From Alteromonas salexigens (GTDB lineage: Bacteria > Pseudomonadota > Gammaproteobacteria > Enterobacterales > Alteromonadaceae): a stretch of DNA of 64,000 nt. The position numbers and the translations under genes were made by a program. The first letter of the stretch is position 1. Each line of letters starts with the position of its first letter. Location: the NCBI RefSeq assembly GCF_025628895.1, contig NZ_JAOTJC010000008.1, forward strand, positions 62,001 through 126,000, given 5' to 3'. The notes under the pieces are model-generated. The model had not been told where the DNA came from. It was given only the letters and a program-made list of their open reading frames with translations, and made no database searches. Of the stretch, positions 28,150-36,353 are shown one piece after another.

Positions 28150-28590
28150 ATGAAAAAGGTATTTCTTAGCGCGTTTGCGACTGCAGTTTTAATGGCTTCT
28201 ACTGCTCCAGTAATGGCTGCCGAAGACGGTCAGGTTGAAAAGCTGAACCCTTGGAAACATTGCGGCATCGGTGCGGCAATTTTTGATAACAACGGTACAG
28301 CCGCAGCAATTTCCAACATCATCTGGGACTTAGGTACTACAGCCTTGACTACTGGTACTGCTTCAGAAGATATGTGTAATGGCGAGCGCACTAAAACAGC
28401 GATGTTCATCAATGAAAACCTTGACCAACTTGAGCTTGAATTAGCTGTTGGCGAAGGTCAGGCTCTTGAAGCTGTAGTCGCCATGACTGGTGGTGATGTG
28501 GTTTCAATGCGAAATGCCCTGAATAGTGCAGTAGATGGAACACGCGTAGAAAAAGCTCAAGCTATCTATTTTTCAGCCTTAAACGGTTAA
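28150..28590 (+). CDS. DUF3015-family secreted protein
   Basis: 146 residues from ATG at 28150, chosen because GGAGAG lies just upstream and a standard signal peptide follows (MKKVFLSAFATAVLMAS..., cleavage near VMAAED). Reading from 28003 would add 49 residues without such features. The mature part has CGIGAAIFDNNGTAAAISNI and a second Cys in SEDMCNGERT, consistent with a disulfide and with DUF3015. Proteins of this family are periplasmic or secreted and of unknown role. It is followed closely by the DUF4105 protein, with which it often occurs. Confidence 0.83.
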   Translation: MKKVFLSAFATAVLMASTAPVMAAEDGQVEKLNPWKHCGIGAAIFDNNGTAAAISNIIWDLGTTALTTGTASEDMCNGERTKTAMFINENLDQLELELAVGEGQALEAVVAMTGGDVVSMRNALNSAVDGTRVEKAQAIYFSALNG

Positions 28591-28616
28591 TCATAGTATA
28601 AAGCTTATTGCTAATT

Positions 28617-28660
28617 CGATGTTCAAAACCGAGCTTACAGCTCGGTTTTTTCTTTCTTTT
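28617..28660 (+). terminator. possible terminator/attenuator between DUF3015 and DUF4105 genes
   Basis: AAAACCGAGCTTACAGCTCGGTTTTTTC forms a stem ACCGAGCT / AGCTCGGT with a short loop and a T-run. It would end or attenuate the DUF3015 transcript before the next gene, giving a strong excess of the first product. Confidence 0.75.
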
Positions 28661-28701
28661 TTATAAGCAGCTTTTCTTAGTCGTCACGATAGCCTATCAA
28701 T

Positions 28702-30501
28702 ATGCGAAGTTTGCAAGCTCTACTCATTCTTTTAAGCGTTACTTTCTATGCAAATTCACAGACGCAAAGCGATTTAAGGATCCTTGCTGAGAGCTGGGAA
28801 TGGAAAAGGTTATTACAATACAACGAAGCAAACGTAAGCGATATTGAGTCAAAAGCTTTCTTCTTATCTCCTGACGGTCAGTTTGATCCATATTCTGAGC
28901 TAAAGACATTCATAGAGCATGCATCAGAAGTAATGGCCTGTAGGTTTCCCGCCAGATACGCTTTTGCACAACATCACAACCTTGTGGGTTATTATGATTT
29001 AGCCAACTGTGATGATTTCACCGAATTTATGAGGACAAGTGAACCAGAAGGCGTAACGTTGATCTTTGCCGATGGCTACCTCAAAAACCCGGCAAGCTTT
29101 CACGGCCACTTATTTATTCGCATTGACCAGAGTGGAAAAGGAGATGGGCTATTAGCTACCAGCTTAAATTTTGGAGCAATTGTCCCAGATGATGACGACC
29201 CGCTTACATATATCGTGAAAGGAATTTTTGGCGGATATGATGCTAGATTTTCGGCACAGCCGTTTTACCGTCACCATATTTCTTATGGGCAGCAAGAACT
29301 CCGCGATTTATGGGAGTACAAATTAGATCTCACCCCCTATAAGAAGCAGTTGCTTACCGGTTTACTCTTCGAGTTATCTCAAATTAAATATCAATATTTC
29401 TTCATAGACGAAAACTGTGCCTATTTTGTTGCACGTGCGTTAGAGATCGTTGCCCCCGAGTTTCTTGTAAAATCATCAGATAAAACGGTGATCCCTTCCG
29501 AAGTCATCAAGTCTGTAATGAGTGCTGGCGATCAGCAGATGGTGAGCGAAGTCACTCTTATAAAAAGTCAGCAAAAAAAATTCCAAAACCATTTTCATGT
29601 CCTCACAAAAAGGCAGCAAGTGGCACTCGCCGATTGGATAAAAAGAGACAAAGGCCTCTTTGATGGATTATCTAAGCCTTCTCAGAAAAAAGTGCTGATA
29701 ACACTAGGCTCTTACTATGCGTTTAGAATTCAGCAGTCACCGGATAATGAAAATTTGAAACAAGCAAGACGCGATGTAATAAAGTCGCTATTGCAATACG
29801 AACCCGGTAACACTATTAAGCTGGAAGAAGAGCAACGTGTTTATCCACACGAAGGGCAAGCTGCCGCACTGCTAAGAACTGAATTGTTATCTTTAGATGG
29901 CAACCTTGGCGGGAAAATTACAATGAGACCGACATACTATGACCGAATTCAGCCCTCTGGGGGTAGACCGAATCAATCTGCCATGGCAATGGGGCAAATC
30001 GGTTTCTATTTCGACAATGATCATCTAGAACTTGATCACCTTTATGGTATTCATGTTGAAAGCTTCGATATTTCAAGTACCGGGGTTGAGGGAGATGGCG
30101 GCGAATCATGGACATTGACCCTTGGTGCTCAGAGAAATCGTTTGCGCTCAATTGATGCAAAAGTTGCCGCGTTTGTTGCTGGTGGCTACGGAATCGCAAC
30201 TAAATGGCGTGGTATTGTTCCCTACCTCTTTGGGCATGGCCGTGTACATATGAAAGAAACGGAACGTGATAATCACTCCTTAACCGCCTCGATGCGTGCA
30301 GGGTTAGAATGGAGATGGTTTGGTGAGAAAGCTTTTTGCGAAGCTGAGAAGCCTTTTTCAATAACAACCTCCGTCACCAGTCAGGACTTAATTGGTCGTT
30401 GCCACCTGTCATTAAATTCAACTAATAATTCTGATTTTCGTTTCACAGTCGAAGCCCAAAATACATTGTTAATTTCTTTAGCTGCTAGCATATATTTTTA
30501 A
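28702..30501 (+). CDS. DUF4105 (Lnb N-terminal-like) envelope protein with C-terminal barrel-like region
   Basis: 599 residues. A signal peptide (about 1-19) is followed by a DUF4105 domain: SFHGHLFIRI (His134, His136) and FFIDENCAYFVARAL (Cys239) give the His/Cys pair of papain-like enzymes. The same domain in Gram-positive Lnb transfers an acyl chain on lipoproteins. Residues about 400-599 look like alternating beta strands and end in SIYF, as in outer-membrane barrels. The enzyme activity here is unproven. Located just after the DUF3015 gene and before a lipoprotein hydrolase; AT-richer than flanking genes. Confidence 0.8.
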   Translation: MRSLQALLILLSVTFYANSQTQSDLRILAESWEWKRLLQYNEANVSDIESKAFFLSPDGQFDPYSELKTFIEHASEVMACRFPARYAFAQHHNLVGYYDLANCDDFTEFMRTSEPEGVTLIFADGYLKNPASFHGHLFIRIDQSGKGDGLLATSLNFGAIVPDDDDPLTYIVKGIFGGYDARFSAQPFYRHHISYGQQELRDLWEYKLDLTPYKKQLLTGLLFELSQIKYQYFFIDENCAYFVARALEIVAPEFLVKSSDKTVIPSEVIKSVMSAGDQQMVSEVTLIKSQQKKFQNHFHVLTKRQQVALADWIKRDKGLFDGLSKPSQKKVLITLGSYYAFRIQQSPDNENLKQARRDVIKSLLQYEPGNTIKLEEEQRVYPHEGQAAALLRTELLSLDGNLGGKITMRPTYYDRIQPSGGRPNQSAMAMGQIGFYFDNDHLELDHLYGIHVESFDISSTGVEGDGGESWTLTLGAQRNRLRSIDAKVAAFVAGGYGIATKWRGIVPYLFGHGRVHMKETERDNHSLTASMRAGLEWRWFGEKAFCEAEKPFSITTSVTSQDLIGRCHLSLNSTNNSDFRFTVEAQNTLLISLAASIYF

Positions 30502-30689
30502 GTGGCGGACAAAATCATCGTATCAATTGTGCTTTCACAACCAGCGTTCTACAGAAAAGAGCGCGTCAGTTCGCCAATGTTCATATCTTAAACGTCTCAA
30601 AGAACTATTTTTCAGCCAAAGCAGTAAGAATTGAAGTCGACGATATGTCGGCTACATTTAAATTAAGGCTAAATGCTGAGGAAGTTTTT

Positions 30690-31583
30690 ATGAGGGTATG
30701 CGTAGTGTTAGTCAGTCTCCTATTGCTATCTGGCTGCCAATCACTCTTTTTCTGGCCCACACAAGGCTTAGTTAACTCACCACAAGAATTTAGTTTTGAG
30801 CGTGAAATTGTACTAATCGAAAACACTGAAGGTCTTAAGTTACATGGTTGGTATTTGAATGCGAGGCCCTCAGATAGTAAGCACAATGGAACAATCTATA
30901 TTTTACACGGAAATGCCTCAAATTTAAGTTATCACATCGCTAACTTTTACTGGCTAATTGATCATGGGTGGAACGTCTTTATGCTGGATTATCAAGGGTT
31001 CGGACGTTCAGAGGGTGAACCAACGTTTGCAGGCATTATTGATGACGCGCTCTTGGGTTACAACTGGCTGCGCGATAAACATGGAGAGAATGAAACTATA
31101 GTTGTGTTTGGGCAGAGTTTGGGCGGTGCGGCTGCTATTGGTTTTGCCTCGAAAGCTAATCAGGCTCCAGACGGGCTGATTGTTGATAGCACATTTTCTT
31201 CACATAGACAGATCTTTCGCGAGACCTTAGCTAAGTCCTGGCTATTCTGGAGTTTTCAATGGCCACTCTCGTTACCTATAAATGACGATTACGCACCGAA
31301 GAAATTAATTCAGCAAAGTCAAAAAATTCCCACTCTCATTATTCATAGTCAAGCGGACAGTCTTATCTCTTTGGAGCACGCAAACACTCTGTACGAAAGC
31401 GCAACTGCACCGAAAATGCTTTGGATTGATGATAAGAGCGAACATGCACAAATCTGGAGAAGTTCTACATGGAAAGATAGGTTGGTATGCCAATTAAAAC
31501 GTTGGCCTGAGTTAAGGGACCCCGAAAAAGTGTGTGATTCATCTCGCAAGAACGAAGTCGTTTTCGCGAATAGTTACTTATAA
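30690..31583 (+). CDS. alpha/beta-hydrolase lipoprotein
   Basis: 297 residues from ATG at 30690 (GCTGAGGAAG ribosome site upstream); a start at 30645 adds 15 residues before the signal peptide. Lipobox LLLLSGCQS with Cys16. The alpha/beta-hydrolase domain has an oxyanion-hole HGNA, nucleophile elbow GQSLGG (in VVFGQSLGGAAA), an acid in HSQADSLIS and a His in KSEHAQIW. This resembles the BEM46/YfhR-type hydrolases. It is probably a membrane-attached periplasmic esterase or peptidase of unknown substrate, last gene of the AT-rich block. Confidence 0.82.
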   Translation: MRVCVVLVSLLLLSGCQSLFFWPTQGLVNSPQEFSFEREIVLIENTEGLKLHGWYLNARPSDSKHNGTIYILHGNASNLSYHIANFYWLIDHGWNVFMLDYQGFGRSEGEPTFAGIIDDALLGYNWLRDKHGENETIVVFGQSLGGAAAIGFASKANQAPDGLIVDSTFSSHRQIFRETLAKSWLFWSFQWPLSLPINDDYAPKKLIQQSQKIPTLIIHSQADSLISLEHANTLYESATAPKMLWIDDKSEHAQIWRSSTWKDRLVCQLKRWPELRDPEKVCDSSRKNEVVFANSYL

Positions 31584-31731
31584 ACGCAGCGCAGGCCTCA
31601 GCAATAGATTACAACTATCATGAGTCTTTCTTGGCATGGTTTAGAAATTCGTTTAGCTGTTATGTGAAAAAGATAAACTAAAATAGTTTGAGCACGAGGC
31701 CCCCCATTTTTTCCCATCTGTCTTAAAGCTT

Positions 31732-31749
31732 TGTACGACATCTCCTACA
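31732..31749 (+). promoter_or_regulatory. GacA/UvrY-type box upstream of the CsrB-type RNA
   Basis: TGTACG-N6-CCTACA matches the GacA/UvrY consensus TGTAAG-N6-CTTACA at 10 of 12 positions with exact spacing. It lies about 170-190 bases before the predicted RNA start, the distance typical for response-regulator sites in csrB/rsm promoters. It implies BarA/UvrY (GacS/GacA) control. Confidence 0.7.
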
Positions 31750-31910
31750 AAATTGTGCGATATAGAACAAAGATCGCTGACGCTGTCATTATACTTTAGT
31801 ATAAAGCTATTGATAATATTAGACTTTTTGTTAATGAGTGAAAAACGATCACTTTTTTTAGCTAAAATTTTTGTAATTTGATGTAGCAAAGAATCCTCAT
31901 GGATCTACTA

Positions 31911-31916
31911 TATAAA
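31911..31916 (+). promoter_or_regulatory. -10 element of the CsrB-type RNA promoter
   Basis: TATAAA within TATATAAACG, about 10 bases before the first GGA motif, fits a start near 31922-31925. No good -35 hexamer is found at 16-18 bases upstream, which is expected of an activator-dependent promoter. Confidence 0.6.
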
Positions 31917-31921
31917 CGTCA

Positions 31922-32428
31922 CAAGGAAACACGACGAGTCAGGATGACTAATGGATTACTTGGACAACCCAGGATGGGGATACCGGCACGGGAAGGCAGG
32001 TGTCAGTGGATGACAGGAAAAGGGAATGCGGTCAGGATGGCAGCAGGACTTCTCAGGGATCCAGATTGCGCTCAGGATGATGCGCCGCCAGGATGGCACA
32101 CCGCCAGCAGGAAGCTGATTCGGACAGGCTCAGGATGAGTAACGTTACCTAAGGAAAGGTAGCTATCAGGGAATGATGATAGGAACACGTTGAAGGAGAA
32201 ACGCACGGACAACTTCAGGAAGAAGATTACTGCATGGAGGATGTGCAGTTAAATCACGGAGTAAAGGAAAGGGACCTGCTTAAGGATGAGTAGCTCGCAC
32301 AGGATGTTGCGAGACAAGATGGAAAGGGGCGTATAAGGATTTTGATCGGGATGATTTAAGTCGCAATGGAACGCTGAGAAGGACACTCAAAATTCCTAAA
32401 AAGCGGTGGCGTAAGCTACCGCTTTTTT
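31922..32428 (+). ncRNA. csrB: CsrB-type small RNA that sequesters CsrA
   Basis: About 507 nt without coding sense, with roughly 36 GGA motifs, of which seven are exact CAGGATG (31940, 31970, 32033, 32073, 32089, 32131, 32300). Many sit in loops of small hairpins: AGTC-AGGAT-GACT (31937-31949), TGTCA-GTGGA-TGACA (32001-32015), ACCT-AAGGAA-AGGT (32147-32160), CGCA-CAGGATGT-TGCG (32296-32311). It ends in a strong terminator and has a GacA-type box upstream. Genome position (near syd, before yqcC-truC-yqcA) matches E. coli csrB. It should bind many CsrA dimers and relieve their repression of target mRNAs. Longer than E. coli CsrB (about 370 nt). The 5' end is estimated. Confidence 0.93.
32402..32428 (+). 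terminator. rho-independent terminator of the CsrB-type RNA
   Basis: AGCGGTGGC-GTAA-GCTACCGCT forms a 9-pair stem (one G-U) with a 4-base loop, followed by TTTTTT. It defines the 3' end of the RNA near 32428. It lies just before the convergent DUF3301 gene. Confidence 0.9.
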
Positions 32429-32464
32429 CATTTCTGTTCCCACAGTTTTGTCCAGCTACTGGTC

Positions 32465-32770
32465 TTAGTTCACCCGGTATGGTGGCAGTACGGTCTTTGC
32501 CACATAGGTGCCCACGAAGTGAATTTCACCGGTATAGCGATCTTCACCGTTGCCGGAAAACTCAAACAAAAACTCACTGTACCAGTCAAGCTTACCGCGT
32601 TTGGTATAAAGCCTGGTTTTGCGTCTGGCAATGGCCAGTAACTGTAAGCCATGCTGGTTACAATAGTCGCGGGCATACGCATTAGCCCGCTCACTGATAC
32701 TGCGTATACGCCAGAACTGAAAAACCACCAGGCCTATTACCAGCCACAGGGTAAGCTCTCCCAATGTCAT
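32465..32770 (-). CDS. DUF3301-family membrane protein
   Basis: 101 residues: one N-terminal transmembrane helix (about 5-22), then a small basic domain with RSISERANAYARDYCNQHGLQLL, RLYTKRGKLDWYSEFLFEFS and a TGEIHFVG strand, matching DUF3301. It is probably anchored in the inner membrane with the domain cytoplasmic (basic side after the helix). Function unknown. It starts 3 bases after the DUF3549 gene, so the two are co-expressed. Both lie between the CsrB-type RNA and yqcC. Confidence 0.85.
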   Translation of the reverse strand: MTLGELTLWLVIGLVVFQFWRIRSISERANAYARDYCNQHGLQLLAIARRKTRLYTKRGKLDWYSEFLFEFSGNGEDRYTGEIHFVGTYVAKTVLPPYRVN

Positions 32771-32773
32771 CGC

Positions 32774-33811
32774 TCAGCTACTCCGGGTTTGCTGGAAAAG
32801 GCGGCCAATAGCGGCAGCCAGTTGGGGGCTGCGATTTTCGTCACGAAGCATCAGCAGAACCTGACTGCGCAACGACGGGATCTGCACCAGGTCAGCAAAC
32901 AAACCACTGAACAGCTGGCCATCCAGAGACTCGCGCTCGTCGACTTTTGCCACTGCTTCGAAAAACTGCTTGGTCAGGGCGGCGTCGAACTGGGTGAAAT
33001 GTCGGGCGGCAATTACACTCAGACTATCTATGTCTAATTCATGGTGACTAAGCAAACCTGACACGCTGCGCGCAAGTGTAGGCTGATGCTCCGTCGCCGC
33101 AACTCCTCTTAACGCAGCCAGGTTGACTTGCTCACCGCTTTCCAGCTTACTAAAAAACACACCTTGTAACCTGTCGCTTACAGGTACCGCTTCACAGGCC
33201 TGCATGAGGGCATCCTGAAAGGCAGGGTTAAACTGGTCAAAATTGTTAATCAGGCTGGACTCGAGCTCGCTGTCGGTGAGCTGGAAGGCAAGATCAGCAA
33301 TTCCCTGAATCGGGATGGATTGCCAGTCTGTCTCGGATGGGTTCATCGCATACTCACGGGCCAGCGCAGCTCCCTCTGACAACGGCAGCGACAGCATGGC
33401 TTTTATTTTGGCATTGCATTGGGCCATTTGAGATTGGGGCGGCACAAAGGAATATGGGTTGTCGGGCAATTTCTCGGCTTTTTCCGAGTCATCGGCGAGA
33501 CTGGAGCCCAACGCGTCCACAATAATTTCCAGAAAGTGATTACGCGAGGCGGTAACCAGTAACCCCTGTTCGTCCAGCGGGAGCTTTAAAAACCAGATGT
33601 AATGCTGATTTGCGGCCTGAGTATTCCAGAAAACGATGGCAAACCATGCGTGTTGCTGACGTGGTTTAGGGGCAGGCACAGTGCCGTTCTCTATATCCAG
33701 GAACGCTTGTGCGGAAAGTTCGTCTATGCCGCGGCCCAGATCTAATACCTGAAAATTGGTGCCGGCATGCAGTAAAAACTCACTGATTGATTCAATAGTT
33801 GAGGCGCTCAT
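32774..33811 (-). CDS. DUF3549-family protein
   Basis: 345 residues from ATG at 33811 (MSASTIESISEFLLHAGTNF); an upstream in-frame start at 33868 adds 19 residues lacking conservation signs. The N-terminal third has NFQVLDLGRGIDELSAQAF and IVFWNTQAANQHYIWFLKLP, then LDEQGLLVTASRNHFLEIIV. The rest is helical, with repeat-like segments (about 180-340) resembling HEAT-type helices. No catalytic motif or signal peptide, so probably cytoplasmic. Found with DUF3301 in Vibrio/Shewanella-type genomes. Function unknown. Confidence 0.84.
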   Translation of the reverse strand: MSASTIESISEFLLHAGTNFQVLDLGRGIDELSAQAFLDIENGTVPAPKPRQQHAWFAIVFWNTQAANQHYIWFLKLPLDEQGLLVTASRNHFLEIIVDALGSSLADDSEKAEKLPDNPYSFVPPQSQMAQCNAKIKAMLSLPLSEGAALAREYAMNPSETDWQSIPIQGIADLAFQLTDSELESSLINNFDQFNPAFQDALMQACEAVPVSDRLQGVFFSKLESGEQVNLAALRGVAATEHQPTLARSVSGLLSHHELDIDSLSVIAARHFTQFDAALTKQFFEAVAKVDERESLDGQLFSGLFADLVQIPSLRSQVLLMLRDENRSPQLAAAIGRLFQQTRSS

Positions 33812-33948
33812 GCTTGGTCTGATACTCCTGCCCAAAAAGAGCGCTATTCTACCAACCCCACACTGCATTCGCTACCACGGCGGTACAGGCAATTTTTTTC
33901 GTAACCCGATATACTTCGCCGCTTTGTGAGTGTCATTAAGAGGCCGAT

Positions 33949-34254
33949 ATGGATCAGGCAATGCAATTATTGAATACGCTGGAACAGCAATTAAGGCACG
34001 CCGGCTTATGGTCGCAACACGCGCCGGTGCAAGGCGTGGACAGTCATGTCCCGTTTGCTGCCGATATCATGCCGTTCCAGCAGTGGTTACAGTTTGTCTT
34101 GCTACCACGTTTGCGAGAACTGTGTGAACAAGATAAGCCGCTCCCCTCCATGGCGGTAGCACCGGCTGCTGAAATGTATTTACCTGATGAGACAGCCATA
34201 ATAGACACTTTAACACAGCTGGACAGGCTCGCAGCGGGCACCGAGCATGACTGA
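33949..34254 (+). CDS. yqcC: YqcC-family protein (DUF446)
   Basis: 101 residues, as for YqcC. It has the family's LRHAGLWSQHAP segment near residue 17 and DIMPFQQWLQFVLLPRLREL near 42. A helical cytoplasmic protein of unknown function. Its stop overlaps the truC start by 8 bases (ATGACTGA). In E. coli yqcC-truC-yqcA lie directly after csrB; the same three-gene order here supports orthology. Confidence 0.93.
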   Translation: MDQAMQLLNTLEQQLRHAGLWSQHAPVQGVDSHVPFAADIMPFQQWLQFVLLPRLRELCEQDKPLPSMAVAPAAEMYLPDETAIIDTLTQLDRLAAGTEHD

Positions 34255-34975
34255 CCTGACGATACTGCATCAGGATGATCACCTGGTCGCCATCGATAAA
34301 CCACCCGGTCTGTTAGTACACCGCAGCCCACTGGACAGGCACGAAACCCGTTTCGCGGTGCAACTTCTCAGAGATAAGATTGGCCGTCATGTGTATCCGG
34401 TGCATCGGCTAGACCGGCCAACATCCGGGGTGTTGTTATTTGCCTACTCCGGTGCCACGGCCAGTCATCTGGGTGTACAGCTTATGCAAAAGCAGGTACG
34501 CAAACAGTACCTGGCTATCGTACGCGGCCATCTAAGGGGCAGTGGCCGGGTTGATTATGCATTACGTTACCGTTTCGATAAAATTGCCGATAAACATCGC
34601 CGACAACAGCTTACTGCGCAGTCTGCACAAACCGAATATACCGCTTTGGCCCACTATGAGGTCCCGCTGTCGTCCGGCCGGTATGCCAGTTCCCGCTATT
34701 CGCTGGTGGCCTTATCGCCCCTGACCGGCCGTAAGCACCAGCTTCGTCGCCATTGTGCTCACCTGCGACATCCGATCATTGGCGATACTACCCATGGCGA
34801 CGGAAAACAAAATAAATTCCTGCGCCAGGCATTTACATTTGAGAATTTGGCCTTAAGTTGTACTCAACTAGGATTTTCGCACCCGGTTACCGGGCAATGG
34901 ACAAACATTCACGCCGGGGTTCACCCTGCCATGCAATCGTTATTAAATGACTGGCAGGCGTATCTGACAACCTAA
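34247..34975 (+). CDS. truC: TruC, tRNA pseudouridine(65) synthase
   Basis: 242 residues of the RluA/TruC family with the catalytic-Asp motif HRLDRPTSG (Asp56) and the family loop LSPLTGRKHQLRRHCAHLRHPIIGD near 160-184. The enzyme isomerises U65 in some tRNAs. The short length without S4 domain, and the neighbours yqcC and yqcA, point to TruC rather than RluA/C/D. It overlaps yqcC by 8 bases. Confidence 0.95.
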   Translation: MTDLTILHQDDHLVAIDKPPGLLVHRSPLDRHETRFAVQLLRDKIGRHVYPVHRLDRPTSGVLLFAYSGATASHLGVQLMQKQVRKQYLAIVRGHLRGSGRVDYALRYRFDKIADKHRRQQLTAQSAQTEYTALAHYEVPLSSGRYASSRYSLVALSPLTGRKHQLRRHCAHLRHPIIGDTTHGDGKQNKFLRQAFTFENLALSCTQLGFSHPVTGQWTNIHAGVHPAMQSLLNDWQAYLTT

Positions 34976-34998
34976 CCCGGGCAATAAATGAGGCAGGC

Positions 34999-35448
34999 AT
35001 GACAACACTGAAAATATTTGTAGGTACCGTTTACGGTAATGCTCAGCATGTGGCTGAGGAAGTAGAGAAAAAACTGCAGGACGAGGGGCTGGCCTGTGAA
35101 GTACTGAGCGATCCCGAGGTTACCGACTTCAGCGACGCGGACTCAATTCTGGTGGTAACTTCAACTACCGGGCAGGGCGACTTACCGCCTAATCTGGAGT
35201 TTGTGTATTCCGACTTAAAAGATGAATTTCCGCTGCTGAACGGCAAGCCTTTCGCTGTAGCGGCACTGGGCGACAGCAGTTACGGTGAAACTTATTGTGG
35301 CGGTGGCCGTCAGATGCATGAGTTACTGTTGGAGTTACAGGGTCAGCCGGTGGCGGATATGCTAGAAGTCGATGCCATTGAAACCTTGGAGCCAGAAGCG
35401 GATGTCACCGAATGGGTGCTGGGCATTAAAGATAAGTTATACGCGTAA
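34999..35448 (+). CDS. yqcA: YqcA/MioC-type flavodoxin
   Basis: 149 residues with the FMN phosphate-binding loop GTVYGNAQHVAEEV (about 9-22). The two isoalloxazine loops are VVTSTTGQGDLPPN (about 51-64) and ALGDSSYGETYCGGG. This is a short-chain flavodoxin of the MioC/YqcA group, an electron carrier of uncertain partner. Third gene of the yqcC-truC-yqcA unit, 23 bases after truC, and followed by a strong terminator. Confidence 0.93.
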   Translation: MTTLKIFVGTVYGNAQHVAEEVEKKLQDEGLACEVLSDPEVTDFSDADSILVVTSTTGQGDLPPNLEFVYSDLKDEFPLLNGKPFAVAALGDSSYGETYCGGGRQMHELLLELQGQPVADMLEVDAIETLEPEADVTEWVLGIKDKLYA

Positions 35449-35482
35449 GGCAGAGAGGTCATTCTGGCCTTTCATTACCCAG

Positions 35483-35511
35483 AAAAAAAGCGGCTAAGTA
35501 GCCGCTTTTTT
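35483..35511. terminator. bidirectional terminator between yqcA and dapD
   Basis: A 7-base A-tract, stem AGCGGCT / AGCCGCT with a 4-base loop, and a T-run. The genes converge here, so it can end both transcripts. Confidence 0.88.
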
Positions 35512-35528
35512 GATGTAAGACATACGTG

Positions 35529-36353
35529 TTATTCGGCGCTGCGCAGCAAGGCGTTAATACCCACTTTTGCACGGGTTTTCGCGTCTACTTTCTTCACGAT
35601 AATGGCTGCATACAGGCTGTAACTGCCGTCTTTACCCGGTAAGTTACCCGGCACCACGACAGAACCTGCCGGCACCCGGCCGTAATGAATTTCACCAGTT
35701 TCACGGTCATAAATACGGGTGCTTTGACCAATGTAAACGCCCATAGAAATAACGGCGCCTTTTTCCACGATGACACCTTCGACAATTTCAGAACGGGCGC
35801 CAATAAAGCAGTTATCTTCGATGATAGTGGGGTTGGCCTGCAGCGGCTCCAGCACGCCACCAATGCCCACTCCACCGGATAGGTGTACGTTTTTACCAAT
35901 TTGTGCACAAGAGCCTACAGTGGCCCAGGTATCTACCATCGATCCTTCATCCACAAAAGCACCGATGTTTACGTAAGAGGGCATCACCACCGCATTCTTA
36001 CCGATGTAAGTACCCGTGCGCACTGCTGCGGGTGGCACGATACGGGCGCCTTCAGCAGCGAACTGTTGCTCGGTGTAATTGGCGTACTTAAGAGGAACCT
36101 TATCGTAATAGCGGCTTTCTGCACCGTCGATAACAGCATTATTGTGCAGGCGGAAAAATAACAACACTGCCTTTTTCAGCCACTGGTGAACCACCCACTC
36201 ACCGGCAATCTTTTCAGCTACGCGGGCTTTACCGGTGTTAAGCAGGTCTATCGCGTCGGCTACGGCTTGCTTAACGTCTTCCGGCGCGGTAGACGGGGTA
36301 ATGGTATCTCTGTTTTCAAAGGCCTGCTCAATAATGGCTTTTAATTCATTCAT
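35529..36353 (-). CDS. dapD: DapD, tetrahydrodipicolinate N-succinyltransferase
   Basis: 274 residues, identical in length to E. coli DapD. The N-terminal helical domain is followed by left-handed beta-helix hexapeptide repeats ([20 protein letters not shown], then [17 protein letters not shown]). It makes N-succinyl-2-amino-6-oxopimelate in the lysine/meso-diaminopimelate pathway, serving both protein and peptidoglycan synthesis. The start overlaps the glnD stop by 4 bases (ATGA), so it is translated with glnD. Confidence 0.97.
   Translation of the reverse strand: MNELKAIIEQAFENRDTITPSTAPEDVKQAVADAIDLLNTGKARVAEKIAGEWVVHQWLKKAVLLFFRLHNNAVIDGAESRYYDKVPLKYANYTEQQFAAEGARIVPPAAVRTGTYIGKNAVVMPSYVNIGAFVDEGSMVDTWATVGSCAQIGKNVHLSGGVGIGGVLEPLQANPTIIEDNCFIGARSEIVEGVIVEKGAVISMGVYIGQSTRIYDRETGEIHYGRVPAGSVVVPGNLPGKDGSYSLYAAIIVKKVDAKTRAKVGINALLRSAE

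Noticed and set aside
31653..31889. 78-codon minus-strand ORF before the RNA gene
   Set aside because: Low-complexity, overlaps the GacA-type box and promoter region, no family resemblance.
31899..32138. 79-codon plus-strand ORF at the start of the CsrB-type RNA
   Set aside because: It is built from the repeated GGA motifs, has no ribosome site, and the region shows RNA hairpins and a terminator instead.
31922..32400. GGA-rich repeats as a tandem repeat or CRISPR-like array
   Set aside because: Spacing is irregular and the repeats are short hairpin loops, fitting CsrA-binding sites.
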